Below are positions 1 to 10,960 of a stretch of 64,000 bases of DNA, one piece after another. How positions within the stretch are numbered: position 1 is the stretch's first letter; each line of letters opens with the position of its first letter. The stretch comes from Piezodorus guildinii (Eukaryota > Arthropoda > Insecta > Hemiptera > Pentatomidae), in the NCBI GenBank assembly GCA_023052935.1, contig CM041297.1, positions 92,597,521 through 92,661,520 on the forward strand, in the 5' to 3' direction. Position numbers and translations under genes: made by a program. Under the pieces are notes generated by a model that was not told the origin of the DNA, did not search any database, and saw only the letters and a program-made list of their open reading frames with translations.

Positions 1-1686
1 AATAAATAAATACATAATTTACAACGATAAATACTGATTATTTAAAACAGATGTTAAATATAAAGTAAAGAATAATTGACATACATTACATAGAAAAAAC
101 ATGTGACAAAAGGTTTAAATTAGAGTACTAAAAACTAGTTGTATAAAAAATTTTTCTGTTACGTCATACGTATTGTATGTAGTCTTGAAGATTGTATATT
201 TTAATTACTTAGAAACAATGATGATTACGGTAATATTAGATGTTTTATGACATTAAATATTGATAAAGTTAAAAGAATATTCGATAAAAATACTTCCGGA
301 GGACTTTCGAAATAACCAAACACCGCAGAACTTTACGGATGTAAAATTGACAATAAAACTCAGTTAATCAATAATTCAGTTCCGCACCGCTAAAGCCCTA
401 TTATGAACTTTTCATATAAAAAGTATGATACATGCAACTTTTAAATTTCATCCTGAGGCCCTGAGACAAGTCGATGCCTCTACTTTCTGATACTAATTTC
501 AAACTTTTCAAATTTACTTAATTTCTGAAGCTCTTATCCTCTTGAAGAGTTTCAATGCTTTCGATTCTGCTTACAGTTCCCCTTCGCAACTTCCTATTTA
601 ACTTAGCGGATACAGAGAAAATTTTCTAATTTAAATCCCGTTTTAAACAATGTCTTTAATTTGTTACTCCTAATGATCTTCAACCGTCAACTGAAACGTT
701 CCTGATGATATTGGTGAATTTGGAAAGTTTGTTAGAGTTTTATGTTTGCGTAATCATTTACAAAATTATTAACAATCATACCCAAACACCATTATATGTA
801 TTGCTCATTGACTGATTCACTAATGATAAAATTAAAACTGCCCAATGTACAAAATAATATAAGAACATTATTGATCTATTGACATACCTACATTGAAATT
901 TCTTGATTGAAATACAACAAAACAAAACTCGAACAAAATTCGACTTCAATACTGCTAAAATTATGAGGTTAATTTTCTAAAGCAGCAGAACGAATTTCGA
1001 TAAAATAAATATGCTTTAAATATATCTTGTTATTAATTCTTTTAATGGAATAAATGGTTATTATGATTTAATGTTATTGATTTTAATATATAATTTTAAT
1101 ATCTTAAATTTTATTTAGGGAAATAGTAAAATTCATACTCTATTTAAGGAGGAAATTCATAGTTCCTATAGACAAAAGAAACAACAAAATAATACAAAAG
1201 TTGGACGCTAATATGTGAAAAAGCTGCAAATTAATTTCCTGATATGTTTGGATATTTACTACTAAACTATTTACCATGTGACTTTTTCAACCTGGAGTGA
1301 TGCCCCAAAGTCCTTATATTTAGTAGCATATAATTTTTAATATGAGAGAAATCAAGTTTCAAGGTTTTCTTAAATAATTTGAAATTATTTTATTGAATAA
1401 ATCTAAATTTAGAAATAAATAATAATAATTACTTTATTTGTGGGTTTTCCTCTAAAACCTTCAGCTTAGTTAATATAACTTTGTCATAAACCCATAAACT
1501 TATGAACACATTTTAGTGTTAATGAGAGAGGTTATCACCGTCGAACAGAATTGAGAAAGTTATATTATTCCATTTAATATCCAAGGTTTTAGAAACTATA
1601 TTACGTTCTGAATGGTAGCTGTTATAACAAAAACATAAACGGTAAACTGTTATAATTCTATAAACTGTATAGTCGAATGTAGAAAC
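1..1686. other. AT-rich stretch without a recognised gene
   Basis: No open frame, RNA gene or clear repeat was recognised here. The base composition is strongly A+T and stops are frequent in all frames. A slightly GC-richer patch lies around 290-480, but it shows no coding signal. Confidence 0.5.
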
Positions 1687-1739
1687 TATTATAGGTGGAA
1701 TAGTCAGGAATCAGTCATTTTTTGAAAAGTTTTTATTTT

Positions 1740-1779
1740 GCCATCGTTTCGGCTCAAGTTTGTGAGCCATCATCAGGGC
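1740..1779 (-). ncRNA. hammerhead-like hairpin, left arm of foldback
   Basis: On the minus strand: GCC, CTGATGA, one extra T, stem GGCTC/GAGCC, then GAAACGATGGC. The outer GCC and GGC could pair as stem I. It differs from the canonical core by the extra base after CTGATGA and by A where U16.1 is expected, so self-cleavage is doubtful. Confidence 0.35.
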
Positions 1780-1859
1780 ATTACTTAACCATGTCCAAGC
1801 ATAAACTCGAGTTAGCATCAGGACATTACTGAGTTTATGCTTGGACATGGCTCAGTAAT

Positions 1860-1899
1860 GCCCTGATGATGGCTCACAAGCATGAGCCGAAACGTTGGC
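1860..1899 (+). ncRNA. hammerhead-like hairpin, right arm of foldback
   Basis: On the plus strand: GCC, CTGATGA, extra T, stem GGCTC/GAGCC, then GAAACGTTGGC. The outer GCC/GGC pairing is intact. It is the inverted partner of the hairpin at 1740-1779. Confidence 0.4.
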
Positions 1900-1953
1900 A
1901 AAATTAAAAACTTTTCAAAAAATTACTGATTCCTGACTATTCCACCTATAATA

Positions 1954-2697
1954 ACATCGTTATTAGTTATTTCAAATTTATTACTGATTCAGGAAAATAG
2001 ATGTTTTACTGTAAACTAAATGGGATTCCCTTGAACATTTATTAATATTTACAACTGTATAATATAATGCATTTAGTGAACGTGATACAAGATTATACTT
2101 TTATGATTCACATGTAAAGATACTATATTGGATAGCTGATCTCCAAAAACTATGCTATACCAGAAGGTCTCGGGGACATCTTCCTTTCAGACGGCTTGGA
2201 TTGCCGGGGATCGTTGAGGTAGCAAGGTTTGAAAAATTTAAATTGTTCATTAAAAATATAAAATATTAATAAACCGAATAAAATATGAACCTTTGTTATT
2301 TCTACAGTTTTTAAAAACGTACATAATCAAGTTTTCGTTAGATAGGAAAATTAATTTTTCTGTAATCTATGATTCGCTTTAAAATAACAAACAAATTTAC
2401 TGGACCAATTTTGATTAATTGACCAACTTATGTTTCTCATTTCTGCCGATGATTAAATATAATAATGATTAGACGTTATGAAAGAAACACATCTCATTGC
2501 TAATTGCAGTTTTCGTTTCGATGAACTTAAAATCCCAAAGTGATAATCTCTAAATCGGTCTAAAATAAGATCTTTAACATCTCATCATGCGAAGTGGGGG
2601 CGAGTCCATTAGTTACTTTATATATTGGTAAATAAAAGCAATAATGACTCGTTCACCTTTTCTGTAAACTTATTCTTATTTATGCTATTTTTGAGAA
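1954..2697. other. intergenic, with a short LINE scrap
   Basis: The only recognisable item is about 2160-2215 on the minus strand. It matches the conserved tail of the LINE-A family that is better preserved at 3488-4325. The rest is AT-rich DNA without a gene. Confidence 0.4.
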
Positions 2698-2749
2698 ATT
2701 ATAGGTGGGAATGTGCTGGAGTCAGTCTTTGGTTAAATATTTTAATTTT

Positions 2750-2789
2750 GCCGACGTTTCGGCTCAAGCTTTATTAGCCATCATCAGTG
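2750..2789 (-). ncRNA. hammerhead-like hairpin
   Basis: Minus strand: CTGATGA, T, GGCT...AGCC stem with a longer loop, then GAAACGTCGGC. The GTC before GGC matches the canonical cleavage triplet. Confidence 0.4.
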
Positions 2790-3285
2790 CTACAAACATA
2801 AGAACATATGAGATAACTATTAATGTGACAATGATAATTTTTTTAATGTAGTGACAATGATAACATTTAAAATAAAACAGAAAAAGTACCAACATATTTA
2901 AATATTATAGATACAAATAATGATAATATGATCAACGAAATGATGATGATAAACATAAAAACAAAACTAAGAAAAAAATTATATAAAAACGTACTATTAC
3001 TTAGCCATGTCCAAGCATAAACTGAGGAAAACCGAAAACATAAGTAGTATGGAGGGGTGGCTTGTAAAAACCCCTGACGGTATTCCCCTCTAAATATAAA
3101 TACTACAGCTTGTCTTTTTTTTATAATGGTTTCGCGAAATTATACAAAGGAAAAACAGAAACGAAATATATACAATAAGGATCAATATTTTGAAATGAAA
3201 ATTATAAACTGTGGATATAATTAGTTGACCGTTGAGAATTACTGACTGAGAGTAATAAAGGAGAGTTTCCACTCGCCTACCAGAC

Positions 3286-3324
3286 GCCCTGATGATGACC
3301 CACAATGGGGGTCGAAACGTTGGC
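3286..3324 (+). ncRNA. hammerhead-like hairpin
   Basis: Plus strand: GCC, CTGATGA, T, stem GACCC/GGGTC, then GAAACGTTGGC. The stem sequence differs from the GGCTC/GAGCC form at 1.8 kb while pairing is kept, which suggests selection on the fold. Confidence 0.42.
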
Positions 3325-3487
3325 AAACAATAAAATAGTTGAAACTATTCAGTTGTTTCATTTAATGACCGCCACCCGGACTAATTCCTTCAGAAAATTA
3401 TAAACACTAGAATCTGAGGTATGTAAAAGAACCATGAGATATATAAAATAAAAGTTTTATAAACGAAAAGAAAAATATGAAGTAAAT

Positions 3488-4325
3488 ATTTTTTTTTATT
3501 TTATTTTATTGAATTTTACAACTGTATATTACATAAATACAATAAGAAAAAGTGATGAATCATAATAAAAGGCGTATAAGGCTTGTGAAGAAACTACCCA
3601 GCGGTAGTACTTCGATGTTTATCTAAGTAAGGAGATCCCGAGACCATCTTCTTTTCAATCGCCTCGGAGGGTTGTCAGGAATATGTGAGGTTGATAGGTT
3701 GCGGACAAGAGGATTTATATGAGTTGGGAGTTTGGAATTAAAAGTGGTATATCTGGTACGAGAAAGGTCTGCCACAAATAGGATATTAAGGTCGTTATGG
3801 ATGATTTTATTTGTGACGAAATAAGGAGAATTTAGGATTTTGCGAAGGATTTTGGATTGTAAGGATTGGATGCGGGAGGAATTAGATGGCTTAGTAGAGC
3901 CCCAAATTTCGATTCCATATGTCCAGATAGGTCTGATGACAGTTATATAAATGAGCTTTTTGTAGTGAATTGGAAGTTTTAAACGTTTGTCTAGTAACTG
4001 TTGTAGTAATCGGTATCTACGGGCAGTTTCTTGTCGTTTTAGTCTTGTGTGAGGGTTCCATGTAAGACGTTTGTCCTAGGTATCGGATTTGTTCAACAGG
4101 TATGAGTGGCGTATTATTAAAGGATAGGGCAGGAGGTCATCGGTTTTCGACGAAGGGTAAATGTAATTAGTGGGATTTTTTAGGATTTATTTTAATCCTC
4201 CAGTTCGAACACCATTTCTCAATGGCTGTGATGTGGGACTGAAGGATTTTGGATGCAGCAGTTGGATCGTTATGGATGGATAACACACAAGTGTCATCCG
4301 CGTAAGTTGTAAGGACAGTGCTAAA
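3488..4325 (-). pseudogene. Jockey-like non-LTR retrotransposon (LINE-A), RT C-terminal half and 3' end, broken
   Basis: Read on the minus strand, this encodes the end of a LINE reverse transcriptase: TYADDTCVLS at about 4280-4305 (the YADD catalytic box), then the KWCSNWRIKINPKKS block, RYLGQTSYM, the thumb region with RPIWTYGIEIWG-like and FVTNKIIHND-like stretches, and a tail matching IPDNPPRRLKRRW. Several stops and frame changes interrupt it, so it is dead. The 3' UTR ends at about 3490-3510 in an A-rich tail (T-rich on plus), the usual LINE end. It is 5'-truncated, with no endonuclease or first ORF. Other LINE-A pieces lie at 2160-2215, 28895-29045, 50430-50690 and 51317-53727. Confidence 0.75.
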
Positions 4326-4660
4326 ATAAAATATAAATTATACAATAAAGTAAGAAAATTATAACTTAAGGAGACGGTAGATGTTGGCATACGAGGGAGA
4401 GATTATTTCTTTCTTTTTTTTATGATTGTCGAGTACCCATCAATTTTCCTATAATAGTTTCTATTATAATTTCTATTTCTGAGAAACATGATTAAAATAT
4501 ATATTTTATAAAATATATATACTATATCACAAGCAAGGAAATAGTGATGAAAAAATTATATAAGTCCATGCCTCTGGCGATAATTTGAAATACTATTTAG
4601 ACATACTTAATTGTTAATTAAGCCCCTAATTAATTCCAAAGCCTCCAATTAACATAATTC
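4326..4660. other. AT-rich spacer
   Basis: A short AT-rich gap between the LINE-A fragment and the GC-richer block. No gene or repeat family was recognised. Confidence 0.4.
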
Positions 4661-5015
4661 ATTAGCAGTGACCCAGAATAATCCGTGAGGTAGTGAAGGA
4701 GAGGTGTGGATAGCCACAAGTTGGCGGATCCAGTGAGGTCAAAGATCTCATTTCTTCGCCGAGGTTTTTGTCGCGCTACCTCAGAGAGCCGCAGACCGCA
4801 GAACACCCCCGCCTCCGCACTAATCTAACTTTCCTGCCGACGATTAATGACGTGGCCAGGACTGTCGGTGAGGGCGTTCTAGATTGGTATTCTAGCTGAC
4901 CGATTGGTCGGTAATCCGTCATGACAGTCCAAGAGAAGAGGTAGGTGCCCAAACGAAAAAAAAAAATTAGTGCAACAGGGAATGGACTAGATTTTGTAGA
5001 CAGTTCTCTTAAAGA
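4660..5015. other. GC-richer island of unknown function
   Basis: This block is clearly richer in G+C than its surroundings and contains several CpGs, for example around 4760-4800. A minus frame of 81 codons covers 4776-5021 but matches nothing recognised. An AG|GTAGGT donor-like site sits near 4940 on plus. It could be a promoter or 5' exon region, a conserved non-coding element, or a relic of an unrecognised mobile element. Confidence 0.3.
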
Positions 5016-5084
5016 GTGCATTTATCTTAAAAGAGTCTACAACAATAACAGCCTGTTATTACATACCTTAGTTGTTAAAATATA

Positions 5085-5265
5085 TTAAAGAATTGTCAAA
5101 TACAGTTAAGGATAAAAATTAGTGAAACTAATAAAGAATTAGTTAAATTGAATTTCTATAAAATTATATGTTTTATTTAAAAATCTATTATATTATTGTC
5201 TGAATAGTCAGTTAGTTTTATCAGTTTTTACTAACTATTTATTAACTTTTATCTTATAAAGTTGC
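5085..5265 (+). repeat. family B repeat fragment
   Basis: Matches the first third of the full-length family B copy at 10961-11870, covering the part with AATTTCTATA and CAGTTAGTTTTATC. The match is lost at about 5265, where a degenerate ATAAGTT-rich stretch (5270-5420) begins. Confidence 0.55.
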
Positions 5266-5269
5266 TAAA

Positions 5270-5420
5270 GAGTAGATTACTGAATACAAAGTTAATAAGT
5301 TATTAATAATAAAGTGGTTAATAAATAAATGGTGGTTAGTCAGTTAGTGGTTTATAAGTTCATAAGTTTATAAGTTTTACGACTAATAAGTTAATAAAGT
5401 GGATAACTGACATCTTAACG
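5270..5420. repeat. degenerate simple repeat rich in ATAAGTT
   Basis: The words ATAAGTT, AATAAAGTGG and GTTAGT recur irregularly. It looks like an expanded or slipped AT-rich tract inside a broken family B copy. Confidence 0.4.
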
Positions 5421-5559
5421 AGTTAAGAGGAAGTCAAGTGCTGGAAGTGTGGAGCTTGGGCCTCACTCATATCTGCGGTTGTGTATAAGATAATATATTT
5501 TCTTAAAATATTTAGCTTTTCAACGATATATTATGCATGTATATTACTGTTCTTGTGTC

Positions 5560-6130
5560 CAAAACTTAAAAATATAGTGCGCGCAACACACGACCTTGAC
5601 TCAACTCCATTATTTATATCAATTCAAGAATTTTTAAACAAATTTTTTAACAATTATTTAAATTGTATTTTAATATAAACAGGTGTTTTATTAAATAATC
5701 TATTATATTATTATCTACGACAATCATTTTGTTTTATCGGCTTTTCAGCTCTCTCCTTTCACTTTTACAATAGTATGTAAATGATAATAATTTTTCTAAA
5801 ATCTTTAGCATTCCAACGGTATAATAGGGGTACTCACTATGTTTGCTACAGCATGCTATTTGTGTTATTTTGTTAAACCCGTCGAGTTTCTACAGTTATT
5901 TCCTGTATAAAATTGATGGGTTTAGCACAATAGCACAAATAGCATGCTATAGCAAACGTACTGAGTAGAGTACCCCTATTATACATCTATATTACTGTTC
6001 TTAAGTTCAAAAACAAAAAATTGCTTTAAAAAATATTTTTGTATTTTTCTCGTTTAGTTTTTATCGAATTCGTTCAACTTATATATTTACCGGTTTTTAG
6101 CAATGCTAATCAGACGATATGGTTAAGTTT
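5560..6130 (+). repeat. family B repeat, interrupted by a MITE
   Basis: Begins at GTGCGCGCAACACACGAC, the diagnostic family B end, and follows the full copy at 10961-11870 until about 6130. The match is split at 5820-5983 by a 156 bp inverted-repeat insertion. No coding capacity is seen. Confidence 0.65.
5824..5979. mobile_element. 156 bp MITE with TATA target duplication
   Basis: Starts ATAGGGGTACTC and ends GAGTACCCCTAT. The two halves are imperfect inverted copies over about 60-70 bp (GTTTGCTA, AGCATGCTATTTGTG, TAAACCC). The flanking TATA occurs at 5820-5823 and 5980-5983. The interrupted family B sequence reads straight through if the element and one TATA are ignored, which confirms the insertion boundaries. 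There is no ORF. The transposase family is not identified. Confidence 0.8.
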
Positions 6131-7360
6131 TTCGAATAAAAATATAAATATAAATAAAATATGAATTAAAAAAATAAAAATAAAAAAGATAATTTTTAAC
6201 GGGTCTTAAAGTTTTATGATTATAATTGACTATACTTTATTACTCAATTACTATTTTTAAATAAACCTTTAATATCGAAAATAATCATTCAAAAGAAGTT
6301 ACAAGAACCGTTATGAAGGCGGATGTTAGTAAAATGATTTCTTTTAGCTTATTTTAATTTTTAATCTTAATTAATAAATCAGTTTTCTAAGCTAATGTTA
6401 TAATTTTTGTTATGCCCTCTAAGTTTTTATTAATTTAATTTATTTCAATTGACCAGAATCCCTTCTCTCGAATGCTTCCACTTACATGTTTTCACAACCA
6501 TCATAAAGATGTGTTTTCCTGCTGTGACGTATTCATATACACAATGTATGCAACAAGGGCTTGTAAAATATTCATATATGAATATAAATATATAAAATAA
6601 ATATATATAATATAAAAATAAAAAAGTTATTTACTTATATTTTCTTTTCTTTCCAAACAAATAAGAATGTTAATATAAGACATGTTTGTATTGTTCTTAA
6701 AAAGTTAAACATTATATTACTCAACAATAAAAAAATATTGCCTCTTTCCTTTGTTTTCAGTTTTTATATTTCATTTTTAAATCAACCTAAGTTATTATGA
6801 AGGCTACAAAGTTTAAAATTGTTTTGTTTCGGATGATGGTTGAAGTTTTATAGAATTGAAAGTTTATAGAAATAGAAGTTTTATTTACATCTGTTGATTA
6901 GCTTGGGACTCTAGGAATGCTAAGCAGGAATAAGTTGAATAGTAAATAGGTTTTTGCAAGACTACTGTAAGTTTTAGATCACTAAGGTTTCAACCCCTAA
7001 AATAAGATAGTTACTACTATCCTATTTAGTAGTATTATTCCTAGTTAGTATCATCCAGTATTAATTAACTTCTTGCAAAAAAAAAACTGATATATACCAT
7101 TTAGTATTTTTTTTCAATAACTAATATATAATATTTAATAATAATAATTTATTTAGAATAATACAAAATACAATAATTTGAGATTTACTATCTTAGAGTA
7201 AGATTTAAAAAAAAAAGAAGTAACAAAGAAAACAATAAGGCAAATGACAAAAATAGAAATATTATAAAGCAATATATATATATATATATTCCATACACAA
7301 CCAAGACTAAAAAATAAAATTTAATTCTTACTTATTTAAAAAAAAAATTAAGAAACACAA
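6131..7360. other. AT-rich stretch without a recognised gene
   Basis: Long A/T runs and a short TA microsatellite (about 7271-7290). A T-rich then A-rich arrangement at 7110-7340 resembles a degraded LINE 3' UTR but is too weak to assign. Confidence 0.4.
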
Positions 7361-7364
7361 CACT

Positions 7365-7680
7365 GTAATGGAAGCTGGATCAGTCAGGATTTTTTGGGAA
7401 TTGAATGGACAGGAAGTAATAGAAAAGACGAGGTTTGAAAGTCGGAAGGGTATTAGAATTACGAAATAGAATGAAGAAATAGAGTTCCTTATGGAAGAAG
7501 ATCGGATTATGAAAGAGTTGTCGAAAGCTGCGGTTCGATGAAATCAGAAGGCCGCATACAAGTGTTACGGGAATGGATTGAGGATTTGAATAATAAGAGA
7601 TCAGAGATGTATGATGGACGGCGGGATCGGATAACTTGATAGAGGAAGGAAGCCAGGAAGAGGAAGGAAGCCAAAAAGTT
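7365..7680 (+). other. purine-rich, coding-like scrap of unknown origin
   Basis: Unlike its neighbours this block is G/A-rich. Short frames such as LREWIEDLNNKRSEMYDG and LMEEDRIMKELSKAAV look protein-like, but the frame changes and stops intervene. It may be a decayed piece of a mobile-element ORF. No family was recognised. Confidence 0.25.
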
Positions 7681-7837
7681 TTATTTATTATGATTTATAA
7701 ACAATATTTATAATAGTATGAGACTACATTAATTCAATATTTACCAGAAAAACAATATTGAAGTCAAATTACATAAAAATAAAAAATACATTTAATAACA
7801 AAAAATAAATAACCTATAATCGAAATCAATACAAAGT

Positions 7838-7876
7838 ATCTCTGAGTCCAAGTAACCAAGTCCCGATATAAGGTCT

Positions 7877-7912
<36 letters not shown>

Positions 7913-8522
7913 GAATGATGTAAGTCTAGCGCCAAAACGAAAAGATGTAAAAATAATGAAATTTCATATTTAAAAAAACTATAGGCCCGAGATGTTACTG
8001 CAACTTTTTCACTAAAATCTGCTGACCGAAAGTGCTATTTTATAATAAGCTTTTTGCACCTTTTTACGATTTTCTCAAAAATGGCTCAAATTATTTTGAT
8101 TAAAATCCCAATATCGATGTAAAATTTAATGGGTTTTAATATCATGTAGGTTTCATTCTGATTAAAAATGTCCGAAATTCTTATTACTAAAAATATACTT
8201 TAATGGAATTTATGTGTGTTTTTAAAAAATAAGAATGGTAATATAGACGAATGGTACACCGTTGAAAAGCTAAAGATTTCAGAAAAACTATTATCTTATA
8301 CTCTAGCTTGTAAAAGTTAATAAACAGTGATGAAAAGCAGATAAAACTAACTGACTGTTTTAAATTATAATGTAATAGATTTTTTAACGCAACACATGTT
8401 TCTATAGAAATTCAACTTAACTAATTATTTTTTTAGTTTCACTAATTTTTATCTCTAACTATATTTGTAAATTCTTTAATCTATTTTAACCATGGTGGTA
8501 AGTGAAAGTCGTGTGTTTTTTT
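7838..8522 (-). repeat. family B repeat with internal (GT)n
   Basis: Inverted relative to the copy at 10961-11870. The right end carries GGTAAGTGAAAGTCGTGTG, the complement of the diagnostic end. The left side includes a (GT)n tract at about 7879-7911, at the same internal position where other copies have short CA/GT runs. The outer left end seen in other copies is missing. Confidence 0.65.
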
Positions 8523-9290
8523 AATATACATTCATTTATTTCATGATTTTTTTAGTACTATATGCTATCATAAACCACCCACACGTAGTCAAAAAATGCA
8601 CTAGAAAACTTAACACGAGATAGAAGCTAGAGAGAGAGAAAGGAAGAGAGTAATATTGCTGGAAGGATGCAATTTAAAGACACCTCTGAGGTGAATAGGG
8701 AAGGTCTGGGTGGAAATATTTGACCTAGACGGAACTCATACCCAACTTTTTTCATTAAAAAAAAGAATGTAAATTAAGCAAAGGGTTTTTCGTTTTTACC
8801 TGTTAGAAACTATACAACATTAAACATTCTGAATAAATTATACATATTAATGATTCATCTGAACAATATTTAATAAATTTATAATTTTTTCATCATGAAC
8901 GTTTAAATTAAATAAAACTCTGTTGAATAATTACTGATTTCTATTTTAGATAAATAAATATATTTTTTTATTTTCACTTTCAAGTAATTATTAATAGTTA
9001 ATATAAATAAAAGATACAAATAAAAAAAATATCAAATCAAATGAGTTTAGTTATTATTATCAAAGTCTAGATTAGTCACATATTTGCAGTAGATTTATTT
9101 TTGAGATGGATAAATAATTTATGTTTGAAAGTGGTTGGGGTGACACCATTCGGAGGAAAATGGGTAATGATTTTCAGAGTGTGGTAGCATGGACGATAAA
9201 GTAATTTTCAAAGCATGCTGTTCTATGAAGGGGTAAGTATAGATCTTGATTTTTAGATAAATATATATAGATAACAGATAAATAGATTGA
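8523..9290. other. AT-rich spacer
   Basis: A purine-rich patch at 8610-8740 and long AT runs. No gene or clear repeat was recognised. Confidence 0.4.
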
Positions 9291-9294
9291 CTTG

Positions 9295-9830
9295 ACATTT
9301 GACAGAAGGGTGGCTTGGGACAAACACTTCAAGAACAGACAAATAAAGCTAAACAAAAGACTAAAACTTTTATACTTATAGCTCTCAACACCTTCAAAAT
9401 TAAAACAAAGATAAATTGGACACTATTACACTTCTTTACCGAAGCACGATGGAATTCGCATCACAGATAAACGGGACAGCGAAAAAGACACCTTTACGTA
9501 AAATTCAAATTTTACATTCCAAAACTTATTGAACTATTACAAATTCACCGTCATACGTTAGCAACATTACTCTAAATACAGACCTTTAATTGTCTATAAA
9601 AAGATTCGGATCCTATACAAACGTTTTAACAACAATCTACATGGATACACGAACATAAAAACAAAACACTCGCAGAAGGCTGAAAATAAGTTCCAGTGGG
9701 TCCTCCTGACCTAAATGTTTACTAGGAATTACACCAAGAAAAGGTGCTGCTGGGCATCTCCTCTCTAGCATGTCTATCACACCACTATATCAAAATATTT
9801 TCTGAAATTCGATAATAAAGACGTTGATTT
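9295..9830 (+). pseudogene. Jockey-like LINE tail, broken
   Basis: Translating in shifting plus frames gives the LINE RT thumb/C-terminal pattern: DRRVAW, NRQIKLNKRLKLLYL, then KRFNNNLHGYTN. It is homologous to the better kept minus-strand copy at 24129-25210. Many stops and frame shifts mean it is dead. It joins directly to repeat E at about 9825, so the normal 3' end is absent here. Confidence 0.65.
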
Positions 9831-10135
9831 CCAAAAGGTACTATATCCATTATAGGATTAGAATTTAAAGGAACCGCGAAAATCTCTTATTACCATATTA
9901 TTAAACAAGGTAATTTGGTTCTTTTCGCATTGAACTCTCGAATAATTTGTATAATATAAAAATAACATCATATTAATTTTATAAAATGAATATAAATTAT
10001 AAAATGAAATGTATTAGTACGATTTGTAATGCAATTAAATGTGTCATTTAGTACCTCTTGAAAATATTGCATTTCTATATCGCGTTTTTAAAGGACTCGA
10101 ATGATCATTAGATAAAATGAAATAAAAGATTTAAA
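9825..10135. repeat. repeat E, inverted partner of the copy at 40125-40400
   Basis: Both copies carry ACGTTGATTTCCAAAAGGTA at the same side, but the rest matches as a reverse complement (for example AAATGTGTCATTTAGT and ATTGCATTTCTATATCGCG). That suggests the family itself has inverted ends. No coding capacity. Confidence 0.45.
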
Positions 10136-10960
10136 TAAAACTAAATGAAGAGAATAGAAAAATGTCAAAATATTAATTTCGTAAAAAATGTTCTATGGTA
10201 CATCGAAAATTTTTAACACAGATTGGTAGGTGTGAATAAAAAATATTAAAGTAACAAAATATTAATAAATGTATTTAATAAAATAAATAAATATGATAAA
10301 TTAATTTATTAAACTATATTAAATATGACAAATAATTTAACTATACAAAGACCCTTAGATATTTTTTTGATGTCGTGTACTGAATCACTAACGAGGATAA
10401 TATCTCCCTTACAACAAGTTGTTTACATTTTCCGGTCCCATCTAATGTCTTGAATTTTGAAATTGTTGGTGTTTTAAAGTAATGGGAAAATTTTTCTCTC
10501 TTTCTAATGAAAATATCCTCGTTTTGCAATAAATTCTGAACTTGCCAAAATTATTCCAATAGAGAATTTCCTAGTTGTCTGATTCCTAAGGATATTTAAT
10601 TCGTGTGTACAATCAAAGAAGTTAGATGATGAATCATATGATCTGTGTATCCTGGTACACTTTGCTTTAAGATCTTTTTAAATTTAATTAGATTAAATGG
10701 ATACTTATTTTGGCAGTGAATATGCAGTTTTTATTGTGAAACTTTTTTTTTTTATGTAACATGAAAAATGTAACATGTATCTCACGCTTTAACTCTGATG
10801 GTTTTGCTCGGGTTGAAAAATTACGATAATTTTTTTTTTAGAAATTAATGGAGGATTTATTTATTTGTTGGTTTTGCTTTGATTGAAAAATTAATGAAAT
10901 TTCTTTACATGCAATACGTCGCTAGGGCCTACCGTTTTTGAGGTATATCTATTTAAATAA
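10136..10960. other. AT-rich spacer
   Basis: A LINE-like 3' tail motif (GGTAGGTGTGAATAAAAAA) lies near 10226, probably a degraded LINE end. The rest shows no gene. Confidence 0.4.

Larger units (their letters stand above)
1687..1953. mobile_element. 267 bp foldback element with hammerhead-like hairpins in both arms
   Basis: The two ends are inverted copies starting TATTATAGGTGGAATAGTC and the match runs through most of both halves, so a single strand would fold into one long hairpin. Each arm contains the same motif: CTGATGA, a short hairpin, then GAAACG. It lies at 1740-1779 on the minus strand and 1860-1899 on the plus strand. The core also repeats a segment around CATGTCCAAGCATAAACT. There is no protein frame, so it is non-autonomous. 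The motif recalls the hammerhead ribozymes of Penelope-like elements, which is an inference. A one-sided relative begins at about 2698. Confidence 0.7.
2698..3390. mobile_element. larger relative of the hairpin foldback element
   Basis: The left end (TTATAGGTGGGAATGTGCTG) resembles the foldback end at 1687, and a minus-strand hammerhead-like hairpin follows at 2750-2789. Near 3000 it repeats the CATGTCCAAGCATAAACT core. A plus-strand hairpin lies at 3286-3324. It is followed by sequence ending ACCGCCACCCGGACTAATTC, which recurs at the foldback near 28.2-28.4 kb. The piece between is AT-rich and non-coding. It may be one diverged element or two adjacent ones. Confidence 0.45.
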
